NCBI RefSeq assembly: GCF_032062135.1
Contig: NC_092859.1
Location: 38,886,623 to 38,950,622 of the forward strand
Origin: Pyxicephalus adspersus
Lineage: Eukaryota > Chordata > Amphibia > Anura > Pyxicephalidae
Direction: 5' to 3'
DNA length: 64,000 bases
Made by a program: the position numbers and the translations under genes. The notes below the pieces were generated by a model. The model had not been told where the DNA came from and did not search any database. It saw nothing but the letters and a program-made list of their open reading frames with translations. Positions 50,855 to 62,475 of the stretch are shown here, in pieces. Position 1 is the stretch's first letter, and each line of letters starts with the position of its first letter.

Positions 50855-51110
50855 TCAATATTTCTTATCCCAGGTTGCTAGGGGTTCCTTGAGCAATAAG
50901 CAATTTTACTCTCGATTCGCTTTAGCTTTTCTATCTCTAAGGATGACATTTTTTCTGCTGGCCAGCAATGTAAGAAACATTCCACTATAATGTACTGTGA
51001 GCAGTGGATATAGTAATTACTTTTAATTAATTTTAATTATTTAATCTATAATTATAGACGGGGTTCCCAAAGACCTGAATGTTGTTTCAAGGGACCCTCC
51101 CATGTTAAAA
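50855..51110. mobile_element. hAT-like MITE in CNOT8 intron 1
   Basis: It shares AGACCTGAATGTTGTTTCAAG and the CTCCCATGTT end with the copies at 4225, 22755 and 51463. It ends close to the acceptor region of exon 2. Confidence 0.5.
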
Positions 51111-51165
51111 AGGTTTCTTTACAGTCATTTTTCTTTTTGTTATTTCTCTTACATTTTGTGCACAG

Positions 51166-51386
51166 CTTTAAGGATTCTTCTCCCATTTAGGTTTGAGTAT
51201 CCCCCAAGGAACGCCCCGCCTCTGTATATACCCAATCACTTTGTACCACTTGTTCATCAGCCCCCAACAATGCCAGCTGCTGTGGTGGACAACAGCCAGG
51301 TAATATGTGAGGTATGGGCAGTCAACCTGGAAGAGGAGATGCGCAAGATCAGAGAGCTTGTTCGCACATATGGATACATCGCAATG
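51166..51386 (+). CDS. CNOT8: CNOT8 exon 2 (start codon at 51270)
   Basis: The acceptor is most likely the pyrimidine-rich TTTTGTGCACAG ending at 51165; a second candidate (CCCATTTAG) ends at 51190. Coding starts at 51270 with [10 protein letters not shown] and runs 39 codons to M39. The donor is GTGAGT at 51387. Confidence 0.9.
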
Positions 51387-54300
51387 GTGAGTGCATTTCT
51401 TTCTCTATACCCGGGTTCCTTCATCAGTGGGATGTTTGTGCCTCTCAGGTCAGTTAGTGACCACAATGATCTAAGGTATCTGTAAGGTTGACATTCTTCC
51501 CACTGGCCAGCAATGTAAGAGGTGTTTTTACCACTGACCACTACACTAATGTATTGTGAGCTGTGGATGTAATAATTATAGAAGGGTTTCCTGAAGATCT
51601 GAAAGTCATTTCAAGGGTTTCTCCAAATTAAAAAACAATGAGAGACTGCACTACACAATTGGTTTGTGTATTTTTGCATTTTTTTTAAGATTAGGTGAAA
51701 GAGCCCAGCCTGGGTAAATAACCTGGTTAATATGTGACAAATTTTTAAAACCCTTGTGTTTGTGCATTTTTTTATATAGGAGAACAGCCCTAATTGATAT
51801 ATACCTGATTTAAACTGCTAAATAATAGTTTCTGTTGATCTCTCTACAAGTCTACAGATAAGTTCTGCCTATTTGAATACAATAGATCTTGTTTGTTTTA
51901 TAGACATCCACACTGCCTCTGGTAGCAGACAATGCAATCTTTGCCAGTGTTTAAAGAGAAAGTAAACTCAAAACCCACCCAGAACAAAAAAATACACTAA
52001 CTTCAATCCTACAGAGCAGTCAGTCCTCAGGTCTCTTCCATCTGGTCCCAGCATCCGTCTTTGGATTAGGGGGCGGTGCTGCACCTTTATTTTTTTTTTT
52101 TTTGGGGGGGTGTTGAACTTAAAAAAAAAAAAACAACAGAATTTTTACCTTACATAAAAGGGTTGTCAACCCTTTTATGTAAAGTGAAAATTGTGAGTTT
52201 AGGTACACTTTAAGGTCATATAAAGGATCCTCATATTAGTTCACAATATTAAAACATGCTTTTTTGGACTGGTTTCCCCTAGTGCTGGGATCACAGTGAC
52301 ACATGACAAAGCAAGTCTGCTTGTTACCAGTGCAGGGGTTCCCAAAACAAGGCAAACCAATCCCAGCTATAGTCTATCACTTTTTGAACCTTTTATGCCA
52401 ATGAAAGACAGTTTTGCTATGGGGCGACCTGTCAACAAGGTCAATGGCTTTATACCCTGAAAAAGGCTAGGAATATGGAATTACAAGAAAGAAAGTTTGT
52501 ATCGTTGGAGGTGAGAGGAGTATAGGAAGTCTACTTTCTCTAAAATCAGTATACACCTTCTTCTTGTGCTGGCTCTGTCCCCTGCTGCTGGTCCCTTCCT
52601 CATGTTCACATTGGATGATGGCCAGTTCTACCATTGGCAGTAACATAAGCCAGAGGCTTGGAATTTATTCAAGGAGAATTTCCACTTACATCCTAAAGAC
52701 AGTGGTCAGTGAGACAGGAAGCAGGATTTTATTTTTACCCACTTGACATCTCTTGCAATTTCCATATCTAGTTTTCCAGGACCTTGGGGTATGTTAGTGG
52801 ATGTTGGCAGGTAAAAGGCCTTTGTTTGGTGCTGAGCTATTCTTGTCTGTCATGTCTATGATGCCTTATTTTTTTGTTTGTTCCTGGCACATTTGTGCTG
52901 TATTAAAATACATGAAAAGTTGCATAGTGCTTTACTAGGAAGATTTTGCTTCAATTTCTGCTGACTTTTGTTTCTGCAGGATACCGAGTTTCCTGGAGTG
53001 GTTGTCAGACCAATTGGGGAATTTCGAAGCACGATAGACTATCAGTACCAACTTTTACGTTGCAATGTGGATCTGCTGAAGATTATTCAGCTGGGTCTCA
53101 CCTTTATGAATGAAAAAGGAGAGTACCCCCCTGGCATCAACACATGGCAGTTTAATTTCAAGTTTAACCTCACGTAAGTATCTCCAACTTTTCAACATTT
53201 GGATAACTTTGGACTTGTTGGTGGACATTTACAGGTCTATCAACCAGAGATCTCCCACTGCCCCATGCTGCGTATTACTGAACTGTATTTGCTGTAAGTT
53301 TCTGATTTGCAGATGTTACTTGTAGTGTTGGACAAGCTTTCTTTAATTTATCTGGTAATTATGCAAAAAAATACCCTTCTGTCAAAGGTCACCTACTGTA
53401 GACTACTTTTTTCAAGTCTTCAAACTTTTCTTCTCAACTCCAAAACATGGGGAGGGTAGGATTAGTAGTTTATATAAGATTACTTGCAATCAGGGGATGC
53501 AAGGGGGACTGATATACTGTCAAAACTGGGGCCCTGCAGCTAGGCTTTGTGCAGAGTTCTGTCAGTAAATCTTGGCAACCTGGCTGAGATGTGTACATTT
53601 TGTATCATTCTCCTTCAGAATCTCTGAGCAGAACTGACAGACTGCAGGGCCACTAAAGGGCACATATTTAACTCCTTGTCGCCTACAGAAGAGCCCTGGT
53701 GTACCAGGCTGTAGATTTGCCTTACAAGGGCAGGTTATAACCTATGACAAGAGCAAGCGATCCTAAGTATTACCTAGCAGCTGGCATCTTGCCAGCCACT
53801 TGGCATTTGGACTGGTTCTTATAACCAGCATTTGCAGATTTAACATCAGATGGTCCACTCAGTCACCCCCATCTCCATTGAGCTGCTTGTGCTTCACTGA
53901 CTGTAACTGCACTGCATAAGCATAGTCAATGTTTAACATTGCAACAAATAGTTTTTTTTTTTTTTGCATTCACATTTTTTTTAAACGGTTTCAGTAAAAA
54001 AAACTTTACTGGGCCTTTGTAGCCAATTATAGACGCCTGAAATAGCTTACCAGTTACCACTTGTTATCATACCTGGGTGCCTAGTGGTTGCAATAAGGGC
54101 TAATGTGATCTATGTCTGAATTATTGCACTACATTAATTTCACTATTATACCCCCAGAAGAGATCACACTATACAAAACATGGGACACTAGGAAGTGGGG
54201 TCACAATGCATGGGCAGTGGACAAAAAGGGCATAATACAAAGATAATAGAAAAATAGATGTTCTGGCATTCAAAAGTTAAAACCAAGTATAGAGGTGCAG

Positions 54301-55794
54301 TAGAAAGCTTACACAATTATAGTGAATAACTATGACATAAAGAGCAAATTTGTTGTGCGTTTCCCTCTTTACTTTTTGACCACCCAGCTACAGCTACTCA
54401 TCTGAAAAAAAAATTTCTGGGTCGAACACTGTAGTTGGAAAGGTTTAAACTAGTGGCCTGCGGGGGAACTTCTGATCTGAGCATCTGGAGGAAGTCAGGA
54501 TGGAGGTGGCTGGCTGTTTGTTGTGTTGGTGTTAAAGATGGCAGTAAAAAGATGCATGATCCCACTGATCCCCTACTGTGTGGTACAGCACTGCCCTCTC
54601 TGCCCCTCGTATTGATGGTGTCCTGACAAATTTTACTACCTGGAAGGATAGAAGTGTGGAAGGTTAAGGTAAGGTAAGGCTCTAAGCAAGAGCTGTAAGG
54701 TTAGGCAGTGGGCAGGAGGGCTTTAAATTTAGGGTAGCCACCAAGAAGGATGGTTTGGGGTTCATAGTTAGGCAGCACTATGGGATTTTAGCACTAGAGG
54801 TGGCAAGATCTGATAGACCAGTGGCTCTCTCTACATGCAGCCTCATTTAGTACACAGGTTTATTCCTTAATACTGTAATAGCATGTATCCTCTATTTATG
54901 GCTGACTGACTCCAGATGAATTTTTACTGGTTGTGATGGGTCACTGAACTTACAGGACATGCTATCCTGGCCCACCTTTGCTCCTGGCTTCTTTGTTGTT
55001 TAGCCCAAACCTGACACATGCAGCACCTGTCTCCATTGTTGGTTTAGCTCAGACCCTACATTTGCACCTGGCCAGTAAGCGAGGGAGTCGTGTATCAGTG
55101 CTAAATCTGAGCTAGGTGAAAGTGAGGGGTCTGGTCAAGCCAGAATGAGAGCTGGGTGCAAGTGCAGGGTCTGGTTAGTCAGCAGGGTACAAGTGAAGTC
55201 TCTGACCTTCCATTTGCACTGGTCTCCCTTTCTGGCTAATCCAAGCCCTGCACTTGCACCTTACTCCCTTGCTTCCTTTCTATTCCAATCTCAACAAATG
55301 CACCTGACTCCTTTGTTGGTTTGCCCAGGCCCTTTGACTTTTGCTATGATGGAAGTAGAGTTAAGATATGGGGGGTTGGGGGTCCAGAAAACTTGCATAG
55401 TAAGGGGCCCAGAAATTTCTTTTGAAATTTCAGAAATGGTGGCCCTGTTTGCAAGAAAGATAAAAATGTTTTATGCTTTAACTTTAATTTAAAAAAAAAA
55501 CACAAGGACACTTCTGTTTTTGGAAAGATGCCAGAAATGTTTTTGCCTAAATGGTCTATGGGTCTAATAATTGAAGATGCCTTGAACAAAAAAGAAAGGA
55601 ACCTATGAAGAAAACATTGTTCGACTCCCATATGTTACATACTCTATATCACTTTACGTATCTCCCCGTTAGTGCTATGCTGTGCCCTGCATTGTTACTG
55701 CTTGCCCACCAGCATCTAGCAGGGAAAATTTAGGCCCTCCATACCTGCAAGGTTCATCTGCCCGCTTTTTTAGCTCTGAAAGGAAAACAAAATT

Positions 55795-55826
<32 letters not shown>

Positions 55827-58800
55827 TTTAAATTCTATTTTACTTGTTGGTGTTGTAACCCAGTGTTAACACAAATGTGAAGAGTAATTGTACAAGAATA
55901 TTTTTGACGCACTGATTGTTGTACATTGCTTTGCTTTTTGATGATATTTTTGGTGTTGAAGTCATTGGCGCATGCAGCCTTCCCAAGTTGAATTCTCTTG
56001 ACAAAAGCTAAATTATTTCAGAAAACTTTACAATTCAATTAAGATTTTCAAATAAAGGCAACCTTTGTTTGGAAGTCATTACAGTTTTGATTTCTGTATT
56101 TTGAACTTTTGAAGCTTTATTCTGTTTTTTTCTTTCATCTTGCAGAGAAGATATGTATTCTCAAGATTCAATTGACCTGTTGGCAAATTCTGGCCTTCAG
56201 TTCCAAAAGCATGAGGAGGAGGGCATTGATACCCTGACCTTTGCTGAGCTGCTTATGACTTCTGGGGTGGTTCTATGTGATAACGTCAAGTGGCTTTCGT
56301 TCCACAGGTAAGCACTGCATGTTATTGAGAAAGTTGTCTTGCTCATGGAGAGTTTTATTAATCTTTCCTAGCATAAATGTAAAGCGTTTTGTGTAGGTTT
56401 CCTTCATGTTTTAAAATGCAAGAAATGTCCTGGGCACGAATGAGCATTTCTAGTAGAGTGAGGAACTTCGGGGACTCGTCTGGTTTTCTTTGCTTCCCTC
56501 TTAGTGAGATTGTAAGCAGGAGAAAATTGATTATAGACACAGCCAGAAACCCAAGGCTTTAGCACTTTCCTGCTCCAATCCAAAACCCTTTAATTTAAAG
56601 AGAAAGTTTTATTCACTTATATTTTGCGTTTCTTTGAACTGGTAACATCACCACTGGATCTTGGTGCATCTCTGCTGACAGTATGCCTGTGTACTCTTCT
56701 GAAAATTCCCCATCCCAGATACAAGCAGTGAGCTGGCTTTTAGGAGGAGATGTGCAAATATCATAATGCTCTAATGGGTTTTTTTCTGGAGCAGTCAGCA
56801 GTAGGTAGACTTTTACCTGCACATGTGATACTGAGTCTCAGTGATTGAAAGCCCTGAAATTCAATGAATGAATGAAAGGATGGTCTAGTGACAGTAATGC
56901 TGGGTTGCCGGTCGAACCTGCCAGGGGGCGTTGGGAACTACCAGAGCCGCTGGAGCTCTGGTGCCGCCTCCTTGCGTTTGCTCCCCTGTTTACTGCGGAC
57001 GGCATTGATACTTACGCCGCCGCGATAAATAGGGAAGGCTACCTGATCGCAAATCCCTCTCCTCTGTATGCATTGCAGTAGGACTTCACTTCAGGGGCGT
57101 TCCCTGGTGATGGGCAGAGCCATTAGGGCGGGTCTCGATCCGGCCTAGTGTGCTCCCACCCACCCCTGAAATGGCCCAGTGGCCATAAAAGTTTGTCGAC
57201 CGCTGCTCTAATATTTCACATGTACACCGTGAGAAGCTTACAGCATGCAGTAAAATTTAAAAGTTAAATATAATTTAAGAATCTTAGAAGCAGGCACAGC
57301 TGTTCAAGACAGAGGGTTAAGCTTTGTCTGATTCTGTTTTAAAATGTTTTTTTTTTCCCCCCTACAGTGGTTATGATTTTGGCTATATGGTGAAGCTTTT
57401 AACAGATTCTCGTCTCCCTGAGGAGGAACATGAATTCTTTCATATCCTGAATCTTTTCTTTCCATCAATTTATGATGTAAAATATTTGATGAAGAGCTGC
57501 AAAAATCTGAAGGTACAAAAAATGTAGTTCTTGTATTGACCAATTACTTCGGAAAATGTGCTTTATAAAGGATAACTTTCACTATTATCTTTGAATACTT
57601 TTTCTGCCAGAACGCTTAACCATGTCCTTTAAAATTAGGGCTTTATCAGTGCTCTGAAGGGTAGAGGGGGCAAAGAGTAAGATAGTGTTGTAGTAAAATG
57701 CACTGTTTTCTTTTTTGTTTTCTAAAATAAACATGTTTTTTAACCACCTAAGCGTTACACTGAGGTCTAGATTTCTGTACCAAAAGTGATCCACTGTTTT
57801 TCATGAAATTTTTTTTTAAATTGTAGACCTGTAACTTACAGAAATATCCGAACAAGGGTCTAGTAGATAATATGAATATAAAAAATGTTTGAAACACACA
57901 ATCATGTAAAAAAAAAAATTACTTTTAATAAAATTAAAGGAAAAACACAAAAATCAGCAATGTAAACAAATCATAAATACTGAAAAAGCAATAACTCTGT
58001 ATATTGTAAAGTACTATATTATTCTAAAACACCTCCCTAGTGTGGCAATTTTTAAAACTTTGATTGTGTATTTATTGGAGTTTGTTTTGAATTATTTTGT
58101 ATTTGATTGGATACGGGAGTTTGTATCCAATCCAATACAAAATAAGAATTTGAATTTCCAAGTTATTTACTTTTATTTTATTTTTTTGTATTGGATTGGA
58201 TGCTGGAGTTTGTATCCAATACAAAATGAGTGTTTGAATTTACCAGGTATATACTTTGTAATTATTTGAATTATTTTGTATTGGATTGGATACGCAAGTT
58301 TGTATCCAATCAAATACAAAATATAAATTTGAATTTCCAAGTTATTTACTTTTATTTTTTTTTTTTATTTTTTATATTGGATTGGATACGCAAGTTTGTA
58401 TCCAATCCAATACAAAATGACAGTTTGAATTTACCAGGTATATACTTTGTAATTATTTGAATTATTTTGTATTGGATTGGATACAGGAGTTTGTATTGAA
58501 TCCAATACAAAATGTTTGAATGAGATTCAGTTTGAATTTCCCGCACACGCGCCGACGTCATCACGCACGCAGGGAGAAGCCGTCCGGTTTTTTTTTTCTC
58601 CGCCGGACGGCTTCTCCCTGCAGAGATCATCCGGCGCTGGAACGAGCAGGACGTCGGACGATCAGCGGGACCAGGTAAGAAGCCGGCCGGCTTCTTACCG
58701 GTCCCGCTGGCACCCGACGAAGGCACCCGACGCTGGAGAGATCGGCGGACGATGACCGATGGAGGACGACGCTGGATGAGCACAGGGGGACCAGGTAAGT

Positions 58801-60574
58801 GAAAAATCTCGGGCTTAACCATCCTTGCAATTTTTTTTTGCCCGAGCGAAGGTCGGGCTTAACTGCAAGGAGGTTAAGTGTGAAAATAATGAAAACAGCA
58901 AACATGTTTATATACAGCAAACAAGATATATAGAATAGAAATAGGCCAGTTGCAAATATATTAGGTTTGTGTAACTACTTTTCAAAGCTATATTTTTATT
59001 ATATTTAAGCTTATATTTTTTATATTTTTGTGCTCAAACTCAATACAGGCCTTTTTTTTTGTTTAATTGTAAGCTGGCAGTACAAAATGAGGTAGTAATT
59101 TATAATGTAACAAATTTCAAAACAACAGTCCAAAACCAAGTCTAAAACAACAGTGACTGAACATGCCATAGATTTAGAATTGATGTGCTATTGAAGTGCT
59201 TACTTTTTCCCTACATTTTTGAATTGTAGCTTTAATGTCAATAAGGATAGGTATATTTAGAGGGAAGATAATATGTCAAGAACCTGGCAAACCTCCTAAG
59301 TATTATTAAATAGAGGGTTAAGCCCAACTGCAACTCAGTTTTTATTATCCCCATGTTGAGATCTGCTTTCAGTACTGATGATACCCCATAACAATTGCCG
59401 TCAGGACAGGAAGTGAGGGGTAATCGCTCCAACAAGCCCAACCAGACATAGGAGAGCACCCGATGGTGGAGAATTTGTTTGCTATAGACACCAGATGCCA
59501 TCAATAAAGCATTATGGTTTTAGATAAAATAGAAAACTAAAAAAAACAAAACTTGAGCATACACATTTGGACATGAAGCACTTTTTTTTTGTCTAGGAAA
59601 GAGTTTAAATGTAATTCTTTTGTGACTATAATATAATTCTCTCTTTTACACAGGGTGGTCTGCAGGAGGTGGCTGATCAGCTGGACCTGCAGCGGATTGG
59701 TAGGCAGCATCAGGCTGGTTCTGATTCTCTGCTCACTGGCATGGCTTTTTTCCGGATGAAAGAGGTGAGCTTTTCACATTTTGTAAATGTTAATGTAAAA
59801 GTTAAAAATGTTACTCGTTCCAATAATTATCATGGTGAATTAGTGTGTTTATTTATTTATGCGCTATTGGGGCTATGTTTAGAGCTAAGCTTAACTTGGC
59901 CATTAGCAAAGCTGATGGAATTCTTTAGGGGATCTCACTAGGGGATGATGAGTTTGTCTGGTATCAGTAGCCCTAGCTGTTTCACATAGAGATTTACAGT
60001 CTTGTGCCACTTCAACTATTTTTGTCATATTGGATGAAAATAGCACAATGTCTTGGCAGAATAGATCACTTGCAAATGAGGTGAAGTAGTTTTGTGCTTT
60101 AGAATGTGTGTGTTAACTGTCGCAAAGTTATGAGATCATCTTTTCATCCAGGCAGTTAGCTTTTTGTACGAGTTTAACATTTGCAGCCACATATTCTCTG
60201 TGGTAGGTCTGCTTTAAATGTGTTTCTGGTACAAAATTGGAGAATTCTTTATACACATACACATTTTGGGTTGAGGGGGATTGTGAAATATGAGCTTAAC
60301 TAAAGGCCTGCAGGAAGTGTCTAGGTCACAATTGGTACTCTATTTATTGATATGTAATCACCTTTCCTAAAGAATTCCATCCCCCCGAGCTGTAGTTGAT
60401 AAATAATAATTTTGTTGTTTTCTTCCCTAACAGCTGTTTTTTGAGGACCACATTGACGATGCCAAATACTGTGGACGCCTCTATGGGCTGGGAACAGGTG
60501 TGGCTCCAAAATCCAGTGAGGATGCCGATGAGAAAATAAACATTATGTCTCTTATCAACAATGGACAACAATGA
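51270..60574 (+). CDS. CNOT8: CCR4-NOT complex subunit 8 (CNOT8), complete
   Basis: This is the CAF1-type 3'-5' exoribonuclease that removes poly(A) tails as part of the CCR4-NOT complex in the cytoplasm. Six coding exons (117, 194, 162, 145, 111 and 141 bases) splice in frame at GT-AG borders to 289 residues; human CNOT8 has 292. The DEDDh catalytic set is intact: D40 and E42 (MDTEFPG), D161 (GYDFGY), H225 and D230 (RQHQAGSD). It is assigned to CNOT8 rather than its paralogue CNOT7 by [61 protein letters not shown] positions and a short tail ending NNGQQ. The start ATG has A at -3, and no ATG precedes it in the exon. The N- and C-terminal ends are the least conserved parts. Introns are 1.6, 3.0, 1.1, 2.1 and 0.7 kb and carry several repeats. 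Confidence 0.97.
51463..51637. mobile_element. hAT-like MITE fragment in CNOT8 intron 2
   Basis: GACATTCTTCCCACTGGCCA and GAAGATCTGAAAGTCATTTC, then AAGGGTTTCTCC, place it in the same family as 50855-51110. The two copies lie on either side of exon 2, in the same orientation. Confidence 0.5.
51940..52215. mobile_element. MITE in CNOT8 intron 2 with TTTAAAG ends
   Basis: The left end TTTAAAGAGAAAGTAAACTC and right end (inverted CCTTAAAGTGTACCTAAACT) form terminal inverted repeats. Near the right end is a 16-nt perfect hairpin with a one-base loop (52150-52182). Confidence 0.6.
52980..53173 (+). CDS. CNOT8: CNOT8 exon 3
   Basis: Acceptor TTTCTGCAG, donor GTAAGT. It encodes D40 and E42 of the catalytic set in [15 protein letters not shown], then [20 protein letters not shown]. 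It ends two bases into a threonine codon. Confidence 0.97.
54955..55340. repeat. Second strand-switching 40-bp minisatellite (CNOT8 intron 3)
   Basis: Units of about 40 bp share the consensus of 45895-46300. They begin in the TTGCACCTGGC orientation, change to GGGTCTGGTCAAGCCAG near 55120, and change back near 55205. The open frame at 55145-55492 is a by-product. Confidence 0.75.
55796..55825. repeat. 30-base T run
   Basis: A homopolymer in CNOT8 intron 3, about 320 bases before exon 4. Its length is likely to vary and to be error-prone in sequencing. Confidence 0.95.
56146..56307 (+). CDS. CNOT8: CNOT8 exon 4
   Basis: Acceptor CATCTTGCAG, donor GTAAGC. It encodes [19 protein letters not shown] through VKWLSFH and ends inside a serine codon. 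Confidence 0.97.
56880..57205. mobile_element. Decayed hAT element end (CNOT8 intron 4)
   Basis: The right end, read inverted, is CAGCGGTCGACAAACTTTTA, then TGGCCACTGGGCC, a hAT-type terminus. The block leftward to about 56880 is GC-richer than its surroundings. No matching left end or target duplication was found. Confidence 0.5.
57368..57512 (+). CDS. CNOT8: CNOT8 exon 5
   Basis: Acceptor CCCCCTACAG, donor GTACAA (weaker than average). It encodes the catalytic D161 in [11 protein letters not shown] and ends [11 protein letters not shown] in phase 0. Confidence 0.96.
57744..58873. mobile_element. piggyBac-like non-autonomous element with palindromic array
   Basis: TTAA flanks both sides (57740-57743 and 58874-58877). 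The ends CCACCTAAGCGTTACAC and (inverted) CCTCCTTGCAGTTAAGCC are diverged inverted repeats. In the middle lie five hairpin units in a tandem array (58095-58512) and then a GC-rich part with two strong inverted repeats (58570-58620 and 58674-58699). There is no transposase. It makes up about half of CNOT8 intron 5. Confidence 0.7.
58095..58512. repeat. Tandem array of five palindromes
   Basis: Each unit is a hairpin built from TTTTGTATTGGATTGGATAC and its reverse complement around a short centre (GGGAG, CAAG or similar). The hairpins lie at 58095-58142, 58184-58226, 58274-58321, 58371-58417 and 58465-58512, so about 90 bp apart. Two different spacers alternate (TTTGAATTTCCAAGTTATTT and TTTGAATTTACCAGGTATAT), giving a higher-order period of about 180-190 bp. 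Confidence 0.9.
59654..59764 (+). CDS. CNOT8: CNOT8 exon 6
   Basis: Acceptor TTACACAG, donor GTGAGC. It encodes [16 protein letters not shown] and [17 protein letters not shown] with H225 and D230. Confidence 0.97.
60434..60574 (+). CDS. CNOT8: CNOT8 exon 7, terminal
   Basis: Acceptor CCCTAACAG. It encodes [20 protein letters not shown] and a variable acidic tail, ending with TGA at 60572-60574. Confidence 0.97.
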   Translation: MFFEDHIDDAKYCGRLYGLGTGVAPKSSEDADEKINIMSLINNGQQ

Positions 60575-62167
60575 TTGAGTCATCTGGTCTTCAACCTTCA
60601 CATCTGCTCCTCTCCACCGTATGCTGCGCACACCTTGGAACAAGCTGAAAAGTAAAAAAAAAAAAAAATCAGTAGAAGTGACTGCTTGTATGAACATTCT
60701 GCCCAACATGTCACTTATTCTTTGTTTTAAAACTTTTACGAAAAAATATCAACATCTAATGGAAAGAAAAAAAAGACAGTAAAACTTCTCTTCTAGACCA
60801 CCCACCTGCTCTTCAACCCTTGAAGAACCATGCGGAACCTAGTTCTAGTGACATCTTAGCAGTGGCTCCAACGGCATATTTTTCCATTGTTTTCTGCTCA
60901 GATGGTTCATGTTCCTTAAGTAGACTTCATGTTCCTGGACTAGGGCAGTGCTTGTCCTCATAGGTAACAACAAAACCAAGCACCTTTAGTATCTCTAATC
61001 CTGTACTGGACTTGGCAGAAAAAAGCTTAAGAAGGTTTAAGGAGACTATAGTAATTCTGCTGACTTAACATATACAGAGCATACTAAATTTAATTTTAAA
61101 AAATGGAGGAAAATAGGCGGTGAAAAGTTAAAATTTATTACCGGCTAGAAATTAAAAACAAATGTTAATTGGATTCTGGATTGGTTCTGTAAGTGAGATG
61201 TAATTTTGTACCTTTCCTATTTCCATGTCTTTCGTACAATATGTAAATACACTGTAAACAAGACCATCATCCTGTAAAGAAAGCTTTATGGGCCCTGTTG
61301 CTATTCTAGAATTTAAGCAGCTACATCTTATAATAGGAAAAGGCTTTCTAGGAGGTGGTGAGTCCAATCTTTTATATTTGCAGTTAGCTGAACTGATGAT
61401 ATCCCCACACTTCTGGTGTCTGATGGCATGTCCATGGTAGAATGCTTCTGAGCATGCTGCTCCTATAGTGTCCTATAGTGATGTACCAGTCAGTAAGATT
61501 AACCATGGTAGCCAGAAGGAAACTATCTGGTACACCAAGAAATGTTGGATAGAAGCAGTGCTGTTACCTGTGACACCGAACAAAAAATACAGGTATTTTT
61601 TTTTCCTAGAAAGTGAAAATGTTTACTATTCCATCCACTTCTGAGAAGAAGCTTTAATTTTGGCTTGGTTACTTCATATTACTGTGGAAATAGGACTAGG
61701 AGTCTAAGAATACAAAAATACTTATATGCCTGTACATGTACCCTCCAATTTTTTTCTTTATACATAGTAACATATGGAGTCACAGTGATTACTTGGTCTG
61801 GAAGCCTAGCTCTCTGCCACAGCCAACAGAAATATGATGAGATTGCCTTGGTAGCATTAAAGATCCAGTAAGACATTACTATACTTCACGCTAGTTGCAA
61901 CTGAGAATATTCAAGGTGGATTTACAATTTAGTTTTCTATGCATTTTATCTGCCGTGCCTGCATTACCAGACCTGCCTTTCCCAACTGGGCAAATTCTTA
62001 ATTTATCGAAAAAAAAATATCTGCCTACTATGTAACAAAATAGTATTTATTGTAGGCTATCAAATTCAATGTGCAAAACTTCCAGAAATTATCTTTTTTT
62101 ATTTTATGGATAAGGTGTTTGTCTGAAGGTCTCTTGCCATTTTAAATCTCAGGAATATGGCCTTGGA

Positions 62168-62169
<2 letters not shown>

Positions 62170-62207
<38 letters not shown>
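62170..62207. repeat. 38-base T run in the CNOT8 3' UTR
   Basis: A pure homopolymer about 260 bases before the polyadenylation signal. The transcript would carry oligo(U) here. Confidence 0.95.
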
Positions 62208-62210
<3 letters not shown>

Positions 62211-62464
62211 GTAAATTGTCATATTTTTATATGTGTATCAACTTGTAAAGCTACAGAAATGAGAACAAGCACTGCCCACACTCCTCGAAACATCATTGTT
62301 TATTAATAATAAAAAAAAAATGATGAAAAGCCGAAAGCATTGGAAAGATACTGTGTTATGATACAGTTGTGGTTTTAGCAAGCCAAAGTTTTGTAACTCA
62401 TATCCATTGTTGTAAGCTGGAGTTTAAACACGTGTAAATATTATTTATGTTTTTAAATTTGTAA

Positions 62465-62475
62465 AATAAAATAAA
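62465..62475 (+). terminator. CNOT8: CNOT8 polyadenylation signal
   Basis: AATAAAATAAA provides two overlapping canonical hexamers. A T-rich stretch (TTTTTGTTTTTTTAGTG) follows from 62483, as expected for the downstream element. Confidence 0.6.

Noticed and set aside
58352..58822. 156-codon minus-strand open frame, arginine- and proline-rich
   Set aside because: It is the translation of the palindromic, GC-rich part of a piggyBac-like element in a CNOT8 intron.
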